Positions 16,814 through 25,712 of a stretch of DNA of 64,000 bases are shown one piece after another. The DNA lies in assembly GCA_009779405.1 (NCBI GenBank), contig WREI01000004.1, positions 1 to 64,000 on the forward strand, in the 5' to 3' direction. This stretch comes from Clostridiales bacterium (GTDB taxonomy: Bacteria > Bacillota > Clostridia > Christensenellales > CAG-138). Each line of letters begins with the position of its first letter. Position 1 is the first letter of the stretch. The translations under genes were made by a program, and so were the position numbers. Below the pieces are notes generated by a model. It had not been told where the DNA came from. It ran no database searches and worked only from the letters and a program-made list of their open reading frames with translations.

Positions 16814-17969
16814 GATCCATCAGCTTGAGGAGCGTCAGAAAATACTTCTTCATGGAATAATGCACGCGGAATTCGCAAACGGGCTTATCCCCAACACGTG
16901 TAAACGCCAGATAGCCGGTAAAATACCCATCATGATGTGTCTGTTCAATCTTTGGCAGTGTTTTTTGCAGTAAGCGGACAATCTTCGGTCTGGCCGCGTA
17001 TTCTTCCGCTTTGGGCAGTATGATCTGTGCGGCGGTAACGCACACGGTGGTGAAGGTATCCGAACCCATTTCGAGCGCGCTGTCCACCAAGTCCGCATAT
17101 TCGTCAAAAGAAACAGGATGAAATTCCTTCTCCACATCCGCGAGGGCGGGGGCATGCGTTGCCAAATAATATCCGTCGGAATATTCGCAGTGCCACTTCC
17201 ACTTGGCATTATAGTAGGTCTTGTGCGAACGGACGATCTGATGTTCCGCCAATCTTTTAAGCATGTCTTTCGCACTGCACGTGAGCGGAATCTGTATCTT
17301 TTCGTACCAGTATATTGAATTCGCATAGGTGCAGCCGTCAGTCCAGCCGCCCTCACAATCCAATCCGCCCCAAGTGCCAAGCCCCGGAAAACGGTCCCGC
17401 AGATAATCGACGATGTACATGGCATACTCATAATAAAAGCTCGGGCCGACATTGATTCGAAAACAATACAGGCCTTGCTGCGCGGAGCGGATCAGTTCCA
17501 TGTTATTTACATAGCCTTCAATATCTTCCTCCATACGGCTTTCCGTTTTATCGGGCATGCGGATATACAGGCCCACCGTCATCTCGCCCCGTGTATAGTA
17601 ATTCTGGATAACGGGCCCGGTGCAGGGATGCTCTACTTTCCCGAACGCGTCTTCATGCGGTTCGCGGCGCTCGCTGATTGCATAAATTTTTGCGCGCAAT
17701 TCATCGGAAAGCTGTTCTATGTGCAGGCAGTTTATATCGATGCAGATATCCGGGAAGTTGCCCGCAAGCAGCAAGTCCCGGAGCGCGTCTATGCGCAGCG
17801 TATGCTGTTTATCTTTGAAATACGTAATCTGCGGCTCCATGCTTCCGCTGAATATGGGTATGGACAAAAAGCAGTCGACAAACTCCAGCAGCTGCACATT
17901 TTCCGGCAAAACGATATTGAAATCCGTATCGGAGCCATCGATTTCGAACCCGTCCCAGTAAACGAACAT
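16806..17969 (-). CDS. Protein of unknown function in the radical SAM operon
   Basis: The 387-residue protein is apparently soluble, rich in aromatic residues, Cys and charged residues, with no signal peptide. It starts MFVYWDGFEIDGSDTDFNIV and has an aromatic- and glycine-rich middle (GTWGGLDCEGGWTDGCTYANS) that might form a binding pocket. I do not recognise a family. It starts only 2 bp after the atoA stop and overlaps the radical SAM gene, so it is the first gene of a three-gene cassette attached to the acetoacetate CoA-transferase operon. It could be the substrate or partner of the radical SAM enzyme, but that is inference. Confidence 0.6.
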   Translation of the reverse strand: MFVYWDGFEIDGSDTDFNIVLPENVQLLEFVDCFLSIPIFSGSMEPQITYFKDKQHTLRIDALRDLLLAGNFPDICIDINCLHIEQLSDELRAKIYAISERREPHEDAFGKVEHPCTGPVIQNYYTRGEMTVGLYIRMPDKTESRMEEDIEGYVNNMELIRSAQQGLYCFRINVGPSFYYEYAMYIVDYLRDRFPGLGTWGGLDCEGGWTDGCTYANSIYWYEKIQIPLTCSAKDMLKRLAEHQIVRSHKTYYNAKWKWHCEYSDGYYLATHAPALADVEKEFHPVSFDEYADLVDSALEMGSDTFTTVCVTAAQIILPKAEEYAARPKIVRLLQKTLPKIEQTHHDGYFTGYLAFTRVGDKPVCEFRVHYSMKKYFLTLLKLMDHA

Positions 17970-17971
17970 AG

Positions 17972-18625
17972 CTATACCATCTCCCGCAGATCATCGGAGA
18001 TCAGCAACTCCGCCTCCGTCGCCTTGCGGATTTGCTCTATGGTGAACTCGGGATTATACTCCACCAATTGCAGGCCCTGCGGCGTCACCTGCATCACACC
18101 CATTTCGGTAATGATGAGGTCTACGCAGCGCACGGCGGTAAAGGGCAGGCGGCATTGTTTCAGGATTTTGGCCGCGCCGCGGGCCGTGTGCTCCATGGCG
18201 ACAATGACCTTTTTGGCGCCGACGACCAGATCCATCGCGCCGCCCATGCCGGGTACGCGCTTGCCGGGGATGATCCAGTTGGAAAGGTTGCCCTCCGCGT
18301 CCACCTCGAGCGCGCCGAGTATCGTGCAGTCCACATGCCCGCCGCGAATCAGGCCGAAGCTCGTGCAGGAATCGATATAGCAGCCGTCGGGGGCGACGGC
18401 GCTGGCCTGCCCGCCCGCATCGGTGACGTGCAGGGGGTCGGCAAGTTCGGGCGCGGGCTTGGGGCCGAGACCTATGATCCCGTTCTCGCTCTGTAATATC
18501 ACATGCGTACCCTCGGGCAGATAGGCGGGAACTAAGGTCGGCAGGCCTATGCCGAGGTTGACGACATCGCCGTCGTGCAATTCGCGCGCCGTGCGCCGGG
18601 CGATAAAGGCTTTCGCGTTTTCCAT
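17972..18625 (-). CDS. atoA: Acetoacetate CoA-transferase subunit B
   Basis: The 217-residue protein belongs to the CoA-transferase family I beta subunits. It carries the catalytic glutamate in SENGIIGLGP (SENG motif) near residue 50 and the N-terminal GDVVNLGIGLPTLVP. With AtoD it moves CoA between butyryl-CoA or acetyl-CoA and acetoacetate. That is the step that links the lysine-cleavage product to butyrate formation in lysine-fermenting clostridia. Its start overlaps the atoD stop, so the subunits are translationally coupled. Confidence 0.88.
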   Translation of the reverse strand: MENAKAFIARRTARELHDGDVVNLGIGLPTLVPAYLPEGTHVILQSENGIIGLGPKPAPELADPLHVTDAGGQASAVAPDGCYIDSCTSFGLIRGGHVDCTILGALEVDAEGNLSNWIIPGKRVPGMGGAMDLVVGAKKVIVAMEHTARGAAKILKQCRLPFTAVRCVDLIITEMGVMQVTPQGLQLVEYNPEFTIEQIRKATEAELLISDDLREMV

Positions 18626-19308
18626 TATTCCATACCCCCCACTACATAATCCACCAATATCCCGGGCGTCATCATGTTTTCCGGTTCGATTGCGCCGATT
18701 TCTACGATATGTTCCGCTTCGGCGATGACGATATCGGCGGCGGTGGCCATCGGCAGGTTGAAGTTGCGCGTCGTGCCTTTATACCAGATATTGCCCGCAC
18801 GGTCAATCGTATGGCCGCCGAGCAGCGCGAAGTCGGCGCGGATGGGTTTTTCCAACAGATAGTTTACGCCGTCGATCTCAATGACGCTGTGGACATGCGG
18901 CGCGTCCTGCACGATGGTACCATAGCCCGTCGGGGTCAGCACGCCGCCGAGGCCATAGCCGCCCGCGCGTATCATCTCGGCCAGCGAGCCCTGCGGGATC
19001 AACTCCACGAGGAGCGTGCCCTCGTTCATCTGCGCGGCCACCTCGGGGTTCAACCCCACGTGGGTCGCGATCAGTTTCTTCACTTGACGGTTATGGATCA
19101 GCTTGGCCACGCCGTAGAACTCGCTGCCGTCGGGTCCGTTCGGGCAGGCGCCGTCGTTACAAATCAGGGTCAAGCCGCCCGTGCCTATGCGCGCCAGCTC
19201 TGTCAACAGTCCGTGCGGCGAGCCGCAGCCCATAAAGCCGCCGACCATAATCGTTGCGCCCGCGGGGATCATGCGGGCTGCGTCTTCCATGGAAATAAAT
19301 TTCGGCAT
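18625..19308 (-). CDS. atoD: Acetoacetate CoA-transferase subunit A
   Basis: The 227-residue alpha subunit of a family I CoA-transferase has the glycine-rich GATIMVGGFMGCGSPHGLL near the N-terminus and LEKPIRADFALLGGHTIDRAGN in the middle, both usual for AtoD/ScoA. The start follows GGAGG. It leads a five-gene operon with atoA and three cassette genes. The proximity of kamDE and kamA supports the lysine-fermentation role over general ketone metabolism. Confidence 0.88.
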   Translation of the reverse strand: MPKFISMEDAARMIPAGATIMVGGFMGCGSPHGLLTELARIGTGGLTLICNDGACPNGPDGSEFYGVAKLIHNRQVKKLIATHVGLNPEVAAQMNEGTLLVELIPQGSLAEMIRAGGYGLGGVLTPTGYGTIVQDAPHVHSVIEIDGVNYLLEKPIRADFALLGGHTIDRAGNIWYKGTTRNFNLPMATAADIVIAEAEHIVEIGAIEPENMMTPGILVDYVVGGME

Positions 19309-19337
19309 TGGAACCTCCTCCGTGTTTTAGCAAGGCC

Positions 19338-19366
19338 AGCATAGCATTTTTTTACACCGCGCGCAA
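19338..19366 (-). promoter_or_regulatory. Promoter of the atoD operon
   Basis: On the minus strand, TTGCGC (19361-19366) and TATGCT (19338-19343) are separated by 17 bp. The start of atoD lies about 30 bp downstream, so the leader is short and no riboswitch fits. Confidence 0.55.
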
Positions 19367-19397
19367 GACTGCCGGGTTGGGAATTTATCGACACGCT

Positions 19398-19427
19398 CAA
19401 ACGGACAGCCTTGCGGCTGTCCGTTTG
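19398..19427 (-). terminator. Strong hairpin downstream of the DNRLRE protein gene
   Basis: AAACGGACAGCC and GGCTGTCCGTTT form a 12-bp stem with a 4-nt loop between the end of the secreted protein gene and the atoD promoter. The T-run is weak in either direction, so it is a likely but not certain terminator. Confidence 0.55.
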
Positions 19428-19454
19428 TGTCACATATGCGATTACACAAATCCC

Positions 19455-21602
19455 TTACGGTCTCTGCGGGGTGTAATAGAAGTTCTCTCTATCCCACAGA
19501 GCGGAATTGTAGCCGGTGATGATGCCGGGATAGGGGAACTTGTTGTAGCGAACATCCAAATAGATGTACTTGGCCGTCGGGCACAGGCTGAGCGAGGTGA
19601 GATAGTTATCGCTGCAATTGAGAGCTATCAAATTCACCAGACCCGAGACGCCCTGCAACGTATCTATGGTGTTGCGGCTGCAGTTGATTTCCTCCAACTT
19701 GGAGAGACCTGTGACGTTCAGTGCCTCGATATCGTTGCCGCTGCAATTCAGGTATACCAATTCGGAAAGCCCTCTGAGGTCGAGCGTATTCTTCAGCTTG
19801 GTCTTATTCCAGATGGTAACAGTTCTGCCCATATCGCTGCAGTTCAGATGGATGAGACGCCTGTCTTTAGCGGTATCCGTCCAAATCATATAGCGTGTCG
19901 TTTGACCGGCACCCAACTGATCCCACTCCGGCGGGATGGAGCTCCCGTCCGCCGGCGCCTTGGGCAGATGCCAGGCGTTATAATCGATCATCCAGTTGAT
20001 AACCGCGACGTCGCCCTTGTTGTATACGGGCGTCACCAGGTCGTACAGACCCGCCAGATAGCGCAGGATCAGCGCGGCGTCGAGAGCGGACACAATGCCG
20101 TCGCCGTTCACGTCGCCTACGATGCAGTTACAGGTGCCACCGGGTGTGGGCGTGGGGGTCGCGCCGACGGGCGTGGCCGTGGGGGCAGGGGTCACAGGCG
20201 TGGTCGAATATTCAATCACCAGCTCGGGTCTTTTCCCGGCCGCTGCGTCCGAGGAGAACCACCTGGTCTTCTGCGTTTTGGATGCTTCATCCGCTTCCTT
20301 CAGCACGAAGCCATGGTTGGGATTGGTTCCGTTCAGCCAGCTCTTGACCATTTCGGTCGCGTCAATCTTATACCAGGATCCGGTATCGAAGACCTGCTGG
20401 CCCGTCGCGCCTTCCGTTGTATACGGGAACTGGTCGCGGTTTTCCCAGGTGACGGTGCCGATTTTCGTGGCGGAGTACCAATCCGCCGTCGCGCGGTTCG
20501 CAATGACCTTCTTGGGGACTACGCCGTCACCGCTGCTGTTTCGCTGGAGACGGAGATAGGCGGCCGTGACCTGCGCGACAGGGGGAACCGTCGAACCCGT
20601 CAGATCGAAGCGGATATAGGCGCGCATGATGTTGGAGCCCGCCGTGCCGCCCGTCCAGAAGTTTTCGGCTGTGTTGTAATTACTATCGGGATACTGTTCG
20701 TCGATGTAGGTATCCTTCGTATCATCCGATCCGGTGATCATAACGGACGGATCGATGACGACGGGATACTGCGTATCGGGGGCCTGCAGGAAGTCCTTGT
20801 CCGCCGTCAGGGTGATTTGATAGCTTGTGGCCGATTTTTTGAGCGTATAGCTGACCGCTTCGGAATATTTGCCGTTTGCGTCCTCCATATAGAGCGGCGC
20901 AAGGACAAACACGGCTTCGCCCGCGCTGTTGCGGAACGCGATCGTGCCGCCCGCGTCATCGGCGGTCAGGGGCTTCCCCTCGGTGCACAGATCAAACTGG
21001 AATGTGTTTGGCGCGGCAGCCGATTTCAGAATGATATCCTCTTTCAGAGAATTCGTCCTGACCGTATAGGCAACGTCGACGCCCGGCTGCACCTCTTCAA
21101 AGATGACGGAGCGGTTGTCTGCGCGCAGTTCCTTATAATAGGCCTGCGCCGAAGCTTTCATGGCATCGGACTTCTGCACCGTCGCCTTGCTTGCGGCCTG
21201 CGGCATGCTGAAATGGAGCAGATACCCGTCCTTTTCCAATGTGACCGCGCGGTTGGCGCTCAACGTATCCGCAAAATAGCTCTTCCAGGCGTTCGCGGTG
21301 TTGCTGTAGCGATAGCCGCTCTTGCTTGCTGCCGAAATGCTGTTGTCGATATCTTTCAGCAGGCCGTCCGTACCCCTGTAATGGATATCCTCGGCATAGG
21401 CGACATAGCGGTAGGTTCCGTCGGACAGGCGATAGGTCTTGCTGTTCGCTGTGCGAAGCGACGGGATTTCCACTTCCGGCACCTCGCGCTTGGCATCGGG
21501 ATCCGCGCCCGAAGCCGCAAGGGCCAGGCCGGATGTCAGAAGCATCCCCAACACCAAACAGATCACGATCAGCAGACGACCGAATTGGGAGGATTTTTTC
21601 AT
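19455..21602 (-). CDS. Secreted DNRLRE-domain protein with dockerin-like module and leucine-rich tail
   Basis: The protein has 715 residues from the ATG at 21602. A signal peptide (residues 1-30, LLIVICLVLGMLLTSGLALAA) precedes a large beta-rich region. A DNRLRE domain follows (starts near DTKDTYIDEQYPDSNYNTA, ends KRPELVIEYS), then a Pro/Thr linker (TPAPTATPVGATPTPTPGG). A dockerin-like repeat is next (GDVNGDGIVSALDAALILRYLAG), then about five short leucine-rich repeats containing LNCS. DNRLRE domains are found on bacterial surface and secreted proteins. The dockerin-like repeat could bind a cohesin, but none is encoded in this window. The upstream 18 codons of the longer ORF are unlikely because they lack a signal-peptide layout. 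Confidence 0.75.
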   Translation of the reverse strand: MKKSSQFGRLLIVICLVLGMLLTSGLALAASGADPDAKREVPEVEIPSLRTANSKTYRLSDGTYRYVAYAEDIHYRGTDGLLKDIDNSISAASKSGYRYSNTANAWKSYFADTLSANRAVTLEKDGYLLHFSMPQAASKATVQKSDAMKASAQAYYKELRADNRSVIFEEVQPGVDVAYTVRTNSLKEDIILKSAAAPNTFQFDLCTEGKPLTADDAGGTIAFRNSAGEAVFVLAPLYMEDANGKYSEAVSYTLKKSATSYQITLTADKDFLQAPDTQYPVVIDPSVMITGSDDTKDTYIDEQYPDSNYNTAENFWTGGTAGSNIMRAYIRFDLTGSTVPPVAQVTAAYLRLQRNSSGDGVVPKKVIANRATADWYSATKIGTVTWENRDQFPYTTEGATGQQVFDTGSWYKIDATEMVKSWLNGTNPNHGFVLKEADEASKTQKTRWFSSDAAAGKRPELVIEYSTTPVTPAPTATPVGATPTPTPGGTCNCIVGDVNGDGIVSALDAALILRYLAGLYDLVTPVYNKGDVAVINWMIDYNAWHLPKAPADGSSIPPEWDQLGAGQTTRYMIWTDTAKDRRLIHLNCSDMGRTVTIWNKTKLKNTLDLRGLSELVYLNCSGNDIEALNVTGLSKLEEINCSRNTIDTLQGVSGLVNLIALNCSDNYLTSLSLCPTAKYIYLDVRYNKFPYPGIITGYNSALWDRENFYYTPQRP

Positions 21603-21759
21603 GGATGGCTTACCTCTTTTCACATTTTTTTGCGTGCAACACATGGTGCACGGCATAAATAGTGCCGTAAGGTTAGCATAACAGGAGGGATCTTCGCAAG
21701 TGAATTTTCAGAATGTCGAACACGTTTACTATTTATTTACAAGCCGTTCGCATAATTTC

Positions 21760-22548
21760 TTATTTTGCGCCACTACGTCGCGCCAATTCCGTTGCGAAAA
21801 ACGTCGCCACATCTTCGGCGAACTTGCCGACGCCGAAGCCCGCGTCATAGCCCAGCTCCTTCGCCAGTTCGTGGCCGATGCGTGCGCCGCCGCAGATGAC
21901 GATATAGTTTTGCCGCTCACCCTCCGCTTCCAACAGCTCTATCAGCCCGGTCAGGTTTGAGATATGGATATCCTTTTGCGTCACGGTCTGCGAGACGAGG
22001 AGCACGTCCGCTTTCAATTCGCGCGCGCGGAGCAAGAGCTCCTCGTTCGGCACCTGACTGCCGAGGTTATGCGCTTCGATCATCTCATAGCGCTCCAGCC
22101 CGTAATGCCCCGCGAAGCCCTTGCGGTTCATGATCGCGTCGATGCCGACCGTGTGCGCGTCCGTACCCGTGCTCGCGCCCACGACGACGACCTTGCGGCC
22201 TATGTGCTCGCGGATATAGGCGTTGACGGCCTCCATATCCATGGTCTTCTCCTGCACGGTGACGACCTGTATGGCGTTATAATCCACGCTGTGCGCGACG
22301 CCGCCATAGACGACATAGAAGGTGAAGCTGCTGTCGAGCGGCGCGTGGTGGGCGACGTTCGGGTCGGCTATGCCCATCTTGCGCGCCAGCTGTTTAGCCG
22401 CTTCCGCGCCGCGCTCATCGTCCGCGACGGGCAAAGTGAAACTAAGCTGCACTTTGCCGTCGTTCATCGTGTCGCCATAGGGGCGCAGTTTGCTTAAATC
22501 CAGCAAGGTATCGAAGGCGGTTTTGTTCAGATTATAGTTCCCGCTCAT
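21760..22548 (-). CDS. kamE: Lysine 5,6-aminomutase beta subunit
   Basis: The 262-residue cobalamin-binding subunit matches the usual length. The Rossmann B12-binding domain carries TDAHTVGIDAIMNRKG: His132 is the expected lower axial cobalt ligand and Lys143, eleven residues later, the lysine that forms the Schiff base with PLP. That is the same spacing as His133/Lys144 in the characterised enzyme. DVLLVSQTVTQKD follows as in the family. With KamD it migrates the amino group of beta-lysine or D-lysine from C6 to C5. The start overlaps the kamD stop by 4 bp. It is the last gene of the lysine operon. Confidence 0.93.
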   Translation of the reverse strand: MSGNYNLNKTAFDTLLDLSKLRPYGDTMNDGKVQLSFTLPVADDERGAEAAKQLARKMGIADPNVAHHAPLDSSFTFYVVYGGVAHSVDYNAIQVVTVQEKTMDMEAVNAYIREHIGRKVVVVGASTGTDAHTVGIDAIMNRKGFAGHYGLERYEMIEAHNLGSQVPNEELLLRARELKADVLLVSQTVTQKDIHISNLTGLIELLEAEGERQNYIVICGGARIGHELAKELGYDAGFGVGKFAEDVATFFATELARRSGAK

Positions 22549-24104
22549 TGGGCAACGCCTCCTTTCATGAGGTCAACAAACGGATTGCGGTATTGCGGTG
22601 CTTTGCGCACCACGCCCGACAGCCCCTTACCGCCGTCGCGGGGGCGCTTGATATCGGCGAACACGCCCGCTTCCAGCGCCGCGAACAGCCCGCGCCGTTC
22701 AATCTCGGCCAGCAGAGCCGCCGCCTTCTCCAACACTTCTGCGGCGCGCACCTGTACCCTGCCGCCCTCGCGGAAGCTGATTTCCTCGCCCAAGTGGCGC
22801 ATCGTGCGCTCGATATAGCGCGCGTTCTCAATGGCCAGCGCGCGGTCGGAGAGAAAGGGCGTATGCACGGCCTCGGTCAGCATACCCAGCAGGTGTATCT
22901 TCTGCCCCGTGAGCACGGTCACCGCGTTAAACAGCGCGTCCTGCACATGCCCGCGGAAGATATTGCCCGTCATAAACTTGGTCGGCGGCATATATTTCAG
23001 CGGCGCATCGGGGAAAATCTCCCGCGCCATCTGCGCCTGCGCCAGCTCCATCAGAAAACCGTCCTCGACGTCCGGATCTATCTCAAACGCATGCCCCAGA
23101 CCCTGCTGCTGTGGGGCCAGCCCTGCAAGCAACGCAAACTGCTCGTTCAGGAACTGCGAGGCCAGCACGGTATGCGCTTCCTCCACGGCGTCGGCGGTCG
23201 TCAGATAATTGTCCTCGCCCGTGTTGATGATCACGCCCGCGAAGGAGTTGATCACCCGCGAAAAATACTGGTCGATGATCGTGCGCTGCATATTGATATC
23301 GCGGAAGAGTATGCCGTAGAGCGCGTCGTTCAGCATCATATCCAAGCGCTCGAGCGCGCCCATCGCGGCGATCTCGGGCATGCAGAGCCCCGAGCAATAG
23401 TTGCAAAGGCGTATATAGCGCTTCTCCTGCGCGCCCACCTCGTCCAGCGCGGCGCGCATCAGGCGGAAATTCTCCTGCGTGGCATAGGTGCCGCCGAAAC
23501 CCTCGGTCGTCGCGCCATATGGTACATAGTCCAATAAACTTTGCCCCGTCGTGCGGATCACGGCGATCACGTCCGCGCCCTGCACCGCCGCGGCTCGTGC
23601 CTGTATGATGTCCTGATATATATCGCCCGTCGCGACGATGACATAGATATACGGCGCGTCCTTGTCGCCGTATTCGGCGAGACAGGCGCGTCGCGCGGCG
23701 GCGTTTGCGCGTATGCGCTCCGCCGTTTCCCTTGCTATGTTTGCGGCGGCGGCGTGGGCGGTCTCCACATCGCGAATCTCCACGCGGGACAGGTCTAAGC
23801 GCCCCGCGGCGAGTTCCTCAGCGATCTGCTGTGGGGTCAGACCCGTTTCTATCATCGCCGCGCCCAATAGCAGGGCCGTGCCCATGGGCAGCAGGCCCTT
23901 CTCGTGCAGATGTTCCACCACCACATTGGGCAGCGGCACCTCGAACGCGTTCACGCCGTCCACGCCCAACAGACGGCAGACGGCCCGCTCCACGGTGACG
24001 GTCGTATGCCGGTCGATAAAGCTTTGCGTATCGGCGGCGACCCGGGCGGCGCTTTGGCGGGCCTTGTTTACTGTGTTTTGGTTTAGGTTTAGTTTGGTTA
24101 ACAT
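22545..24104 (-). CDS. kamD: Lysine 5,6-aminomutase alpha subunit
   Basis: The 519-residue protein matches the length of characterised KamD (about 516). It forms the TIM-barrel part that binds PLP phosphate, adenosyl and substrate. Features seen include YVPYGATTEGFGGTYATQENFRLMR, CNYCSGLCMPEIA and FNAVTVLTGQKIHLLGMLTEA. It acts with KamE in B12- and PLP-dependent radical amino-group migration. Its start lies 6 bp after the stop of a short HicB-like remnant and about 250 bp from kamA. Confidence 0.93.
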   Translation of the reverse strand: MLTKLNLNQNTVNKARQSAARVAADTQSFIDRHTTVTVERAVCRLLGVDGVNAFEVPLPNVVVEHLHEKGLLPMGTALLLGAAMIETGLTPQQIAEELAAGRLDLSRVEIRDVETAHAAAANIARETAERIRANAAARRACLAEYGDKDAPYIYVIVATGDIYQDIIQARAAAVQGADVIAVIRTTGQSLLDYVPYGATTEGFGGTYATQENFRLMRAALDEVGAQEKRYIRLCNYCSGLCMPEIAAMGALERLDMMLNDALYGILFRDINMQRTIIDQYFSRVINSFAGVIINTGEDNYLTTADAVEEAHTVLASQFLNEQFALLAGLAPQQQGLGHAFEIDPDVEDGFLMELAQAQMAREIFPDAPLKYMPPTKFMTGNIFRGHVQDALFNAVTVLTGQKIHLLGMLTEAVHTPFLSDRALAIENARYIERTMRHLGEEISFREGGRVQVRAAEVLEKAAALLAEIERRGLFAALEAGVFADIKRPRDGGKGLSGVVRKAPQYRNPFVDLMKGGVAQ

Positions 24105-24109
24105 GATGA

Positions 24110-24202
24110 CTACATCCCCAATTCCACCTTGATGGCGTTTTGCAGCAGCTTGGATGCGTTGATGCCCTTACGCTCCACTTCCGTATCCATCCACTGCGGT
24201 TT
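24110..24202 (-). pseudogene. Remnant resembling the C-terminus of a HicB-type antitoxin
   Basis: One frame between kamA and kamD reads KPQWMDTEVERKGINASKLL and continues to a TAG stop at 24110. This resembles the C-terminal ribbon-helix-helix part of HicB-like antitoxins (W...A...GIN.S..LQ.A). A stop codon lies immediately upstream, so only about 30 codons remain. A 26-codon ORF starting at 24190 is possible but has no ribosome binding site. It suggests an older toxin-antitoxin insertion replaced by palindromic repeats. Confidence 0.35.
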
Positions 24203-24269
24203 TCATGTGGCTCCTTGGTTTTTTGATATTTGCGGTAATGTGCTTGCCCGTTGTTGCTTGTGTTCCGGG

Positions 24270-24371
24270 AGGGCGCGATATATCGCGCCCCTACGAATCT
24301 GAGCGTTCATTTGTAGGGACATCCCTTGCAAATTCTCGCAACAGCGTCGCGAGAATTCATTTGCCCCTACG
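24270..24371. repeat. Two adjacent GTAGGGG-family palindromes at the kamA 3' end
   Basis: The first copy is the compact palindrome GGGCGCGATATATCGCGCCC followed by CTACG (24271-24294). The second runs from TGTAGGGAC (24312) to GCCCCTACG (24371), with an inner hairpin of AATTCTCGC and GCGAGAATT. The second copy overlaps the last codons of kamA, so the C-terminal RRGK is encoded by repeat DNA. Confidence 0.65.
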
Positions 24372-25592
24372 TTTCCGCACCAAATCCTCAGGCTCCAGCG
24401 CCAGCTGCTGTCCGGCCAGCAGACCCGCCACGCCAAGGGCGGGTTTGTTGTGTCTGCCGCCGCAGGCATCGCAGTCACAGCTTTCCGCATATGCTTCCGG
24501 TTCCGTATAGGCCGCGATCACGCCCTCGAAATTGCGAAGGACGACGCGCTTGCCGCCCTGCGAAATCAGATAATTGGGCATCACGGGGATCTTGCCGCCG
24601 CCGCCGGGCGCGTCCACCACAAAGGTCGGTACGCAGAAGCCCGAGGTATGCCCGCGCAAGCCCTCGATGATCTCAATCCCCTTCGCGACGGGCGTGCGGA
24701 AATGCTCCAGCCCCCGCGCGAGGTCGCACTGATAAATGTAATAGGGCCGCACGCGCATCTTCACCAGTTCGTGCACCAATTTGCGCATCACGTGCACACA
24801 GTCGTTCACGCCCGCCAGCAGGACGCTCTGGTTGCCCAGCGGTATGCCCGCGTCGGCCAGCATGGCGCAGGCGTGCGCCGCCTCGGGCGTGATCTCACAG
24901 GGGTGGTTGAAATGCGTGTTCAGCCAAACGGGGTGGTATTTTTTCAGCATACTGCAGAGTTCGGGCGTCACGCGCTGGGGCATCACCACGGGTATGCGCG
25001 AGCCGATCCGAACGATCTCCACGTGCGGAATCTCGCGCAGGCGCTGCAAGATACTCTCCAGCCTGCTGTCGCTGAGCGTCAGCACATCCCCGCCCGAGAG
25101 CAGCACGTCCCGCACCTCGGGATGCTGCTTTATGTATTCTATCTGCTGATCCAATATCGCCGCGGGCGTGGTGCTGTCCGTGGCCCCCGCAAAGCGGCGG
25201 CGCGTGCAGTGGCGGCAATACATGGCGCACTGGTCGGTGACCAGCATCAGCACGCGGTCGGGATAGCGGTGGGTCAGGCGCGGCGCGGGCGCGTCCCCGT
25301 CCTCATGCAGCGGATCGGCCAAATCGTGCGCCGCCACATCCAATTCGCGCGCCGTGGGGATTGCCTGCTTGCGCACCGGATCGTTCGGATTCTCCAAATC
25401 AATCAGGGACAGATAATAGGGCGTGATAGCCATACGCAGGCTCTGCAAACACTGTGCCACGCCTAATTCCTCGGCAGGGGAGAGCTGCACATAGCGTTTC
25501 AACTCCGCCAAAGCTTCGACGCGGTGCGTCAGCTGCCACTTCCAGTCGTTCCATTGGGATTCCGGGATGTCGGTGAAGATTGTTCGGTTCAT
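24357..25592 (-). CDS. kamA: L-lysine 2,3-aminomutase
   Basis: The 411-residue radical SAM/PLP enzyme is close to the 416 residues of the clostridial enzyme. The cluster motif is CAMYCRHCTRRRFAG (CxxxCxxC), with DVLLSGGDVLTLSD and the PLP-region VPTFVVDAPGGGGKIPVMPNY also present. A C-terminal Cys cluster (CDCDACGG) may help hold the dimer or bind zinc. It converts L-lysine to L-beta-lysine, the first step of the pathway. The ATG at 25592 is chosen because AAAGGAGCC precedes it. The upstream 18 codons lie in a palindromic repeat. Confidence 0.95.
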   Translation of the reverse strand: MNRTIFTDIPESQWNDWKWQLTHRVEALAELKRYVQLSPAEELGVAQCLQSLRMAITPYYLSLIDLENPNDPVRKQAIPTARELDVAAHDLADPLHEDGDAPAPRLTHRYPDRVLMLVTDQCAMYCRHCTRRRFAGATDSTTPAAILDQQIEYIKQHPEVRDVLLSGGDVLTLSDSRLESILQRLREIPHVEIVRIGSRIPVVMPQRVTPELCSMLKKYHPVWLNTHFNHPCEITPEAAHACAMLADAGIPLGNQSVLLAGVNDCVHVMRKLVHELVKMRVRPYYIYQCDLARGLEHFRTPVAKGIEIIEGLRGHTSGFCVPTFVVDAPGGGGKIPVMPNYLISQGGKRVVLRNFEGVIAAYTEPEAYAESCDCDACGGRHNKPALGVAGLLAGQQLALEPEDLVRKRRGK

Positions 25593-25614
25593 AGGTGGCT
25601 CCTTTATTGAATTC

Positions 25615-25710
25615 GTAGGGGCGCAATACATTGCGCCCTGTAACACATTAAATCTGCCCCATCCGGTGCAGTTCTGATTCCACCAGGGCGCGATATATCG
25701 CGCCCCTACA
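25615..25710. repeat. GTAGGGG-family inverted-repeat element between kdd and kamA
   Basis: The 96-bp element begins GTAGGGGCGCAATACATTGC and ends GCGATATATCGCGCCCCTAC, each end being itself a small palindrome. It sits 3 bp after the kdd stop and fills most of the kdd-kamA gap. In the transcript it would fold into two or three hairpins. Confidence 0.65.
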
Positions 25711-25712
25711 AA

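Noticed and set aside
19308-21662. 784-codon plus-strand ORF
   Set aside because: Antisense shadow of the DNRLRE protein gene; no family motifs and no ribosome binding site.
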